Assembly (NCBI RefSeq): GCF_014230465.1
Contig: NZ_JAAXCY010000011.1
Location: 1 to 64,000, forward strand
DNA: 64,000 nt
Direction of reading: 5' to 3'
DNA from: Pseudomonas cremoris
GTDB taxonomy: Bacteria; Pseudomonadota; Gammaproteobacteria; Pseudomonadales; Pseudomonadaceae
Position numbers and translations under genes: made by a program. Below, piece after piece: positions 59,044 to 64,000 of this stretch (position 1 is the first letter of the stretch; each line of letters opens with the position of its first letter). A model generated the notes under the pieces. That model was not told the DNA's origin. It searched no databases and worked only from the letters and a program-made list of their open reading frames with translations.

Positions 59044-60126
59044 CTACCTCAGTTTCAGGGTGGCAAGGCCAACCAGTACCAGAATCACGGTGATGATCCA
59101 GAAGCGCACGATCACGCGCGGCTCGGGCCAGCCCTTGAGTTCAAAGTGGTGGTGAATCGGCGCCATGCGGAACACGCGGCGTCCGGTCAATTTGAAGGAG
59201 GCCACCTGGATGACCACCGACAGGGTTTCCATCACGAACACACCGCCCATGATGAACAGCACGATTTCCTGGCGAACGATCACTGCGATGGTGCCCAGGG
59301 CCGCGCCCAGCGCCAGTGCGCCGACGTCACCCATGAAGACTTGCGCCGGGTAGGTGTTGAACCACAGGAAGCCCAGGCCGGCACCGATCAGTGCGCCGCA
59401 GAACACGATCAATTCACCGGCGCCCGGTACATAGGGGATCAGCAGGTATTCAGCGAATTTCACGTTACCCGACAGGTAGCAGAAGATGCCGAGTGCGCCG
59501 CCCACCATCACTGTCGGCATGATCGCCAGGCCATCGAGGCCGTCGGTGAGGTTAACGGCGTTGCTGGAGCCGACGATCACAAAGTAGGTCAGCACCACGA
59601 AGCCGACGCCCAGTGGAATGCTGGCGTCCTTGAGCATCGGGATGATCAGGGTGGTTTCTACTGCGCTCGGCGCCGTGGTGTAGAGGAAAATCGCCGCGCC
59701 CAGGCCGAACACCGACTGCCAGAAGTACTTCCAGCGGCTTGGCAGCCCTTTCGAGTTTTTCTCGATGACCTTGCGGTAGTCATCCACCCAGCCGATGGCG
59801 CCGAACAACAGGGTCACCAGCAGCACGGTCCACACGTAGCGGTTATGCAGGTCGGCCCACAGCAAGGTGCTGATACCGATGGACGACAGGATCAACGCAC
59901 CGCCCATGGTCGGGGTGCCGGACTTGGACAGGTGCGACTGCGGGCCGTCATTACGAACCGATTGACCAATTTGCAGGTTCTGCAGGGTGCGGATCATCCA
60001 CGGCCCTAAAAACAGCGACAGAGACAGCGCCGTCAGCACACCCAGGATCCCGCGCAGGGTCAGGTACTGAAAGACCGCGAAGCCTTTGTGGAACTGTTGC
60101 AGATACTCAGCCAGCAGCAGCAGCAT
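59044..60126 (-). CDS. mraY: Phospho-MurNAc-pentapeptide translocase MraY
   Basis: 360 residues from ATG 60126 ([20 protein letters not shown]); the ATG shares bases with the murF stop (TAATG-type overlap). A ten-helix membrane enzyme with the Mg-binding GWVDDYRKV and [10 protein letters not shown] aspartates and the [11 protein letters not shown] motif. It joins UDP-MurNAc-pentapeptide to undecaprenyl phosphate to give lipid I. Confidence 0.98.
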   Translation of the reverse strand: MLLLLAEYLQQFHKGFAVFQYLTLRGILGVLTALSLSLFLGPWMIRTLQNLQIGQSVRNDGPQSHLSKSGTPTMGGALILSSIGISTLLWADLHNRYVWTVLLVTLLFGAIGWVDDYRKVIEKNSKGLPSRWKYFWQSVFGLGAAIFLYTTAPSAVETTLIIPMLKDASIPLGVGFVVLTYFVIVGSSNAVNLTDGLDGLAIMPTVMVGGALGIFCYLSGNVKFAEYLLIPYVPGAGELIVFCGALIGAGLGFLWFNTYPAQVFMGDVGALALGAALGTIAVIVRQEIVLFIMGGVFVMETLSVVIQVASFKLTGRRVFRMAPIHHHFELKGWPEPRVIVRFWIITVILVLVGLATLKLR

Positions 60127-61496
60127 TAATGTTTCTCCGTACTTGAGCCACACAAGGCCGCGACGACGTTTTCCATCACCGCGCTGCGCGATCCCTTGAT
60201 CAAAATGGTTGTGTGTTTGTCTTGTTCAGCCGCAGTCAGCGCCTGGATCAGCTCGGCCTGGGTGGCGAAATGGCGCGCGCCGGGGCCGAAGGCGTTGACG
60301 GCATGGGCCATATTTGTACCCACGGCGTAAAGCGCATCGGCTTTGCCAACGGCGTAGGCACCGACTTCGCGGTGGCCTTGCTCAGCCCAGTCGCCCAACT
60401 CACCGATATCGCCCAGCACCAGCACCTTGCGCCCGGCAAAGGTTTTAAGCAGGTCTACCGCAGCATTGATCGAGGACGGGTTGGCGTTGTAGGTGTCGTC
60501 AATCACGCGCATGCCATTGGTCGCCAACTGCGCCACGGTGCGGCCCTTGACCGGCTGCACCGCGCCCAGGCCAGTGGCGATACCGAACAGCGATACGCCC
60601 AAGGCATGGGCGGCTGCAGCAGCAGCCAAGGCGTTAGCGACGTTGTGGTTGCCCAGCAAGTTCAACTGCACGTGCTCACTGCCTTGCGGGGTATGCAAGG
60701 TGAAGGACGGGCACCCACGCGCATCGACCGTGATGTCGGACGCATGGAAATCAGCCGCAGCGTTGAGCACGGCAAACGTCAACACCTTGCGACCGGCGGC
60801 GCGTACACGCCAGGTCTCAAAGGCCTTGTCGTCAAGATTCAATACAGCGGTGCCCGAGGCATCGAGCCCCTCAAGGATTTCGCCCTTGGCTTCGACGATC
60901 TTTTCCGGACCGCCGAACTCGCCCACGTGGGCCGTACCGGCGTTGTTGATGATGGCCACGTGGGGCTTGGTCAGCGCCACGGTGTAGGCGATTTCGCCAA
61001 CACGCGATGCACCCAATTCAATCACCGCCGCCGTGTGTTCCGGGGCCAGTTCGAGCAGGGTCAGCGGTGCACCGAAATCATTGTTCAGGTTGCCACGGGT
61101 AGCCAGGACCGGCCCGCGCGTACGCAAGATGCCAGCCAGCAGTTCCTTGACCGTGGTCTTGCCGCTGGAGCCGGTAATGGCTGCAACGGGCTTGTCGAAA
61201 GCGGCGCGGTTCAAGGCGCCCAACTGGCCGAGGGCTAATCGGGTATCGGCCACCAGTAATTGCGGCAAGGTGGAATCTGCCACTTCACGCTGTACCAAGG
61301 CACCCACTGCACCTTTGGCGGCGACGTCATTCAGGTAGTCGTGACCATCGAAACGCGGGCCTGCCAGTGCGACAAACAGTTGCCCGGGCTTGATGTTGCG
61401 ACTGTCGATACTGACCCCGTCGAAGCTGCAATCGCTCGACAGCACACGGGCCGACAGGGCCTGGGTCAGTTCGCTGAATTTCATCGCTTTAAGCAT
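60126..61496 (-). CDS. murF: UDP-MurNAc-tripeptide--D-Ala-D-Ala ligase MurF
   Basis: 456 residues, [20 protein letters not shown]. The P-loop [19 protein letters not shown] is followed by [20 protein letters not shown] and [20 protein letters not shown]. It adds the DdlB product D-Ala-D-Ala. The start overlaps the murE 3' end by 8 bp. An alternative ATG lies four codons further in (61484). Confidence 0.97.
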   Translation of the reverse strand: MLKAMKFSELTQALSARVLSSDCSFDGVSIDSRNIKPGQLFVALAGPRFDGHDYLNDVAAKGAVGALVQREVADSTLPQLLVADTRLALGQLGALNRAAFDKPVAAITGSSGKTTVKELLAGILRTRGPVLATRGNLNNDFGAPLTLLELAPEHTAAVIELGASRVGEIAYTVALTKPHVAIINNAGTAHVGEFGGPEKIVEAKGEILEGLDASGTAVLNLDDKAFETWRVRAAGRKVLTFAVLNAAADFHASDITVDARGCPSFTLHTPQGSEHVQLNLLGNHNVANALAAAAAAHALGVSLFGIATGLGAVQPVKGRTVAQLATNGMRVIDDTYNANPSSINAAVDLLKTFAGRKVLVLGDIGELGDWAEQGHREVGAYAVGKADALYAVGTNMAHAVNAFGPGARHFATQAELIQALTAAEQDKHTTILIKGSRSAVMENVVAALCGSSTEKH

Positions 61497-62951
61497 GAGC
61501 GACCTCCCAGGTGGTCAAGGCGTGATCGGCCTCGACCAGATCGGAGAAGGCATGGCGTTCGCCATTGATTTCCTGGTAGTCCTCGTGACCTTTGCCAGCC
61601 AGCACCACCACGTCGTCGGCATTGGCACTGGCGATCAATTGGGCGATGGCCGCACCGCGACCGGCGACGAAGGTGGCCTTGGACACGTCTTTGAAGCCTG
61701 TGCGGATGTCGTCGAAAATCTGGCTCGGGTCTTCGCTGCGTGGGTTGTCATCGGTGACGAGTACGCCGTCAGCCAGACGCTCGACGATTTCGGCCATCAA
61801 CGGACGCTTGCCGCGATCACGATCACCGCCGCAACCGAACAGGCACAACAACCGGCCCTTGGCGTGAGGACGCAGGGCGACGAGAACCTTTTCCAGTGCG
61901 TCCGGCGTGTGCGCATAGTCGACCACTACCAGTGGTTGATTGCCGCCACCCAGCCGCTGCATGCGACCGACCGGCCCTTCCAACTTGGGCAGCACGCGCA
62001 GGATTTCATCGAGGGCGTAATCCAGGCCAAGCAACGCGCCGATGGCGGCAAGTACGTTGCTCAGGTTGAAGCGTCCCAGCAAGGTACTGCGCAGGTGATG
62101 CTCGCCCTGAGGCGTGACCAACGTGGCACGTACGCCTTCGTCGTCAAATTGGGCTTCACGGCAATACAGGTACGCGCTGGCGTCCAGCAGGCTGTAGCTG
62201 ATCAGGCGCGATTCACGGTCTTGCGCAGCCAACTGGCGACCGAATTCGTCGTCCAGGTTCACCACCCGGCACTTGAGGTCATTCCACGCAAACAGCTTGG
62301 CCTTGGCGGCGGCATACGCTTCCATGGTGCCGTGGTAATCCAGGTGATCGCGGGACAGGTTGGTCATCACGGCCACATCAAATGCCAGCGCAGCGACGCG
62401 GCCCTGCACCAGGCCGTGGGAGGAGACTTCCATGGCCACCGCCTTGGCACCGGCCTTTTTCAGGTCGGCCAGGGTCGCTTGCACGGCAATAGGGTTCGGC
62501 GTGGTGTGCAGGCCGCTTTGCAGCGCGCCATAAAAGCCAGTGCCGAGCGTGCCGACAATGCCGCAATGCTGGCCCAGCAGATCAAGCGCCTGGGCGATCA
62601 ATTGGGTCACGCTGGTCTTGCCATTGGTGCCGGTGACACCCACAAGATTGAGCTGACGGCTCGGGTCGCCATAGAAACGCCCGGCGATATCGGACAACTG
62701 CGCAGCCAGGCCCTTGACCGGAATCAACGGCACGTCAGTGATCGGCAGCACGGTGGCGCCTTCCACTTCATAAGCCACCGCTGCGGCACCGCGCTGCAAG
62801 GCATCGGCGATATGCGCACGGCCATCGTACTTGCCGCCCGGTACCGCCAGGAACAGATCACCGGCGCGCACATTGCGGCTGTCCAGGCTCAGCTCACGGA
62901 TCAGTAGATCGCGACCGGCGTGGGCGAAAATCTTGTTCAGGCTAAGAGACA

Positions 62952-62952
<1 letters not shown>
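61489..62952 (-). CDS. murE: UDP-MurNAc-dipeptide--meso-diaminopimelate ligase MurE
   Basis: 487 residues, MSLSLNKIFAHAGRDLLIRE. ATP loop GVTGTNGKTSVTQLIAQAL; substrate motif DNPRSEDP, the signature of diaminopimelate-adding enzymes as opposed to lysine-adding ones; EVSSHGLVQGRVAALAFDVA. The ATG overlaps the ftsI stop by one base. The length is normal. Confidence 0.97.

Positions 62953-64000
<1,048 letters not shown>

Overview
The window is chromosomal DNA of a fluorescent Pseudomonas, most likely of the P. fluorescens group. The evidence is a complete alginate operon in the Pseudomonas order, a division and cell-wall (dcw) cluster with Pseudomonas-type proteins, high-GC codon use, and several REPIN-type paired palindromes carrying the GTGGGAGCGGGCTTGCTCGCGA core. 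No tRNA, rRNA, CRISPR array or complete insertion sequence was seen.

Layout. (1) 1-6014 is the end of a type VI secretion (T6SS) accessory locus. It holds the C-terminus of a VgrG spike, a DUF2169 adaptor, a PAAR-like DUF4150 tip protein, an effector with a C-terminal SHH-type HNH/Endo VII nuclease domain, and two small AT-rich genes that are candidate immunity genes. A broken rhs gene follows, joined directly to the last third of a tssL (dotU) gene. (2) 6165-6944 is yaaA. (3) 7071-24233 is the algD regulatory region and the whole alginate operon: algD, alg8, alg44, algK, algE, algG, algX, algL, algI, algJ, algF, algA. It covers GDP-mannuronate supply, c-di-GMP-gated polymerisation, periplasmic passage, epimerisation, acetylation, lyase and export, and ends in a strong terminator. 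REPINs lie inside the operon at alg44/algK and algL/algI; the first is in frame with the algK signal sequence. (4) 24507-26199 is a small membrane protein, a short-chain dehydrogenase and an NTF2-like protein.

(5) 26356-32292 is a four-gene, minus-strand efflux operon (NodT-type outer-membrane factor, FUSC protein, DUF1656 protein, HlyD-type adaptor) with a divergent LysR regulator. (6) 32507-38776 contains a GhrB-type 2-hydroxyacid dehydrogenase, a CheV-like coupling protein, a GNAT acetyltransferase, a cysteine-cluster protein, an Aer-like PAS chemoreceptor, a periplasmic solute-binding protein and a small unknown gene. (7) 38989-48483 has an RND pump (adaptor plus transporter) followed by an OmpR-type regulator and its sensor kinase, then an OprD-family porin and a membrane diguanylate cyclase. 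(8) 48573-64000, all on the minus strand, runs in transcription order ftsI (partial), murE, murF, mraY, murD, ftsW, murG, murC, ddlB, ftsQ, ftsA, ftsZ, lpxC, and closes with a terminator.

The points most worth a second look are the SHH-nuclease effector with its two unrecognised partner genes, the rhs/tssL scar, and the REPIN that supplies coding sequence to the algK signal peptide. All functions are read from sequence alone; no database search was run.
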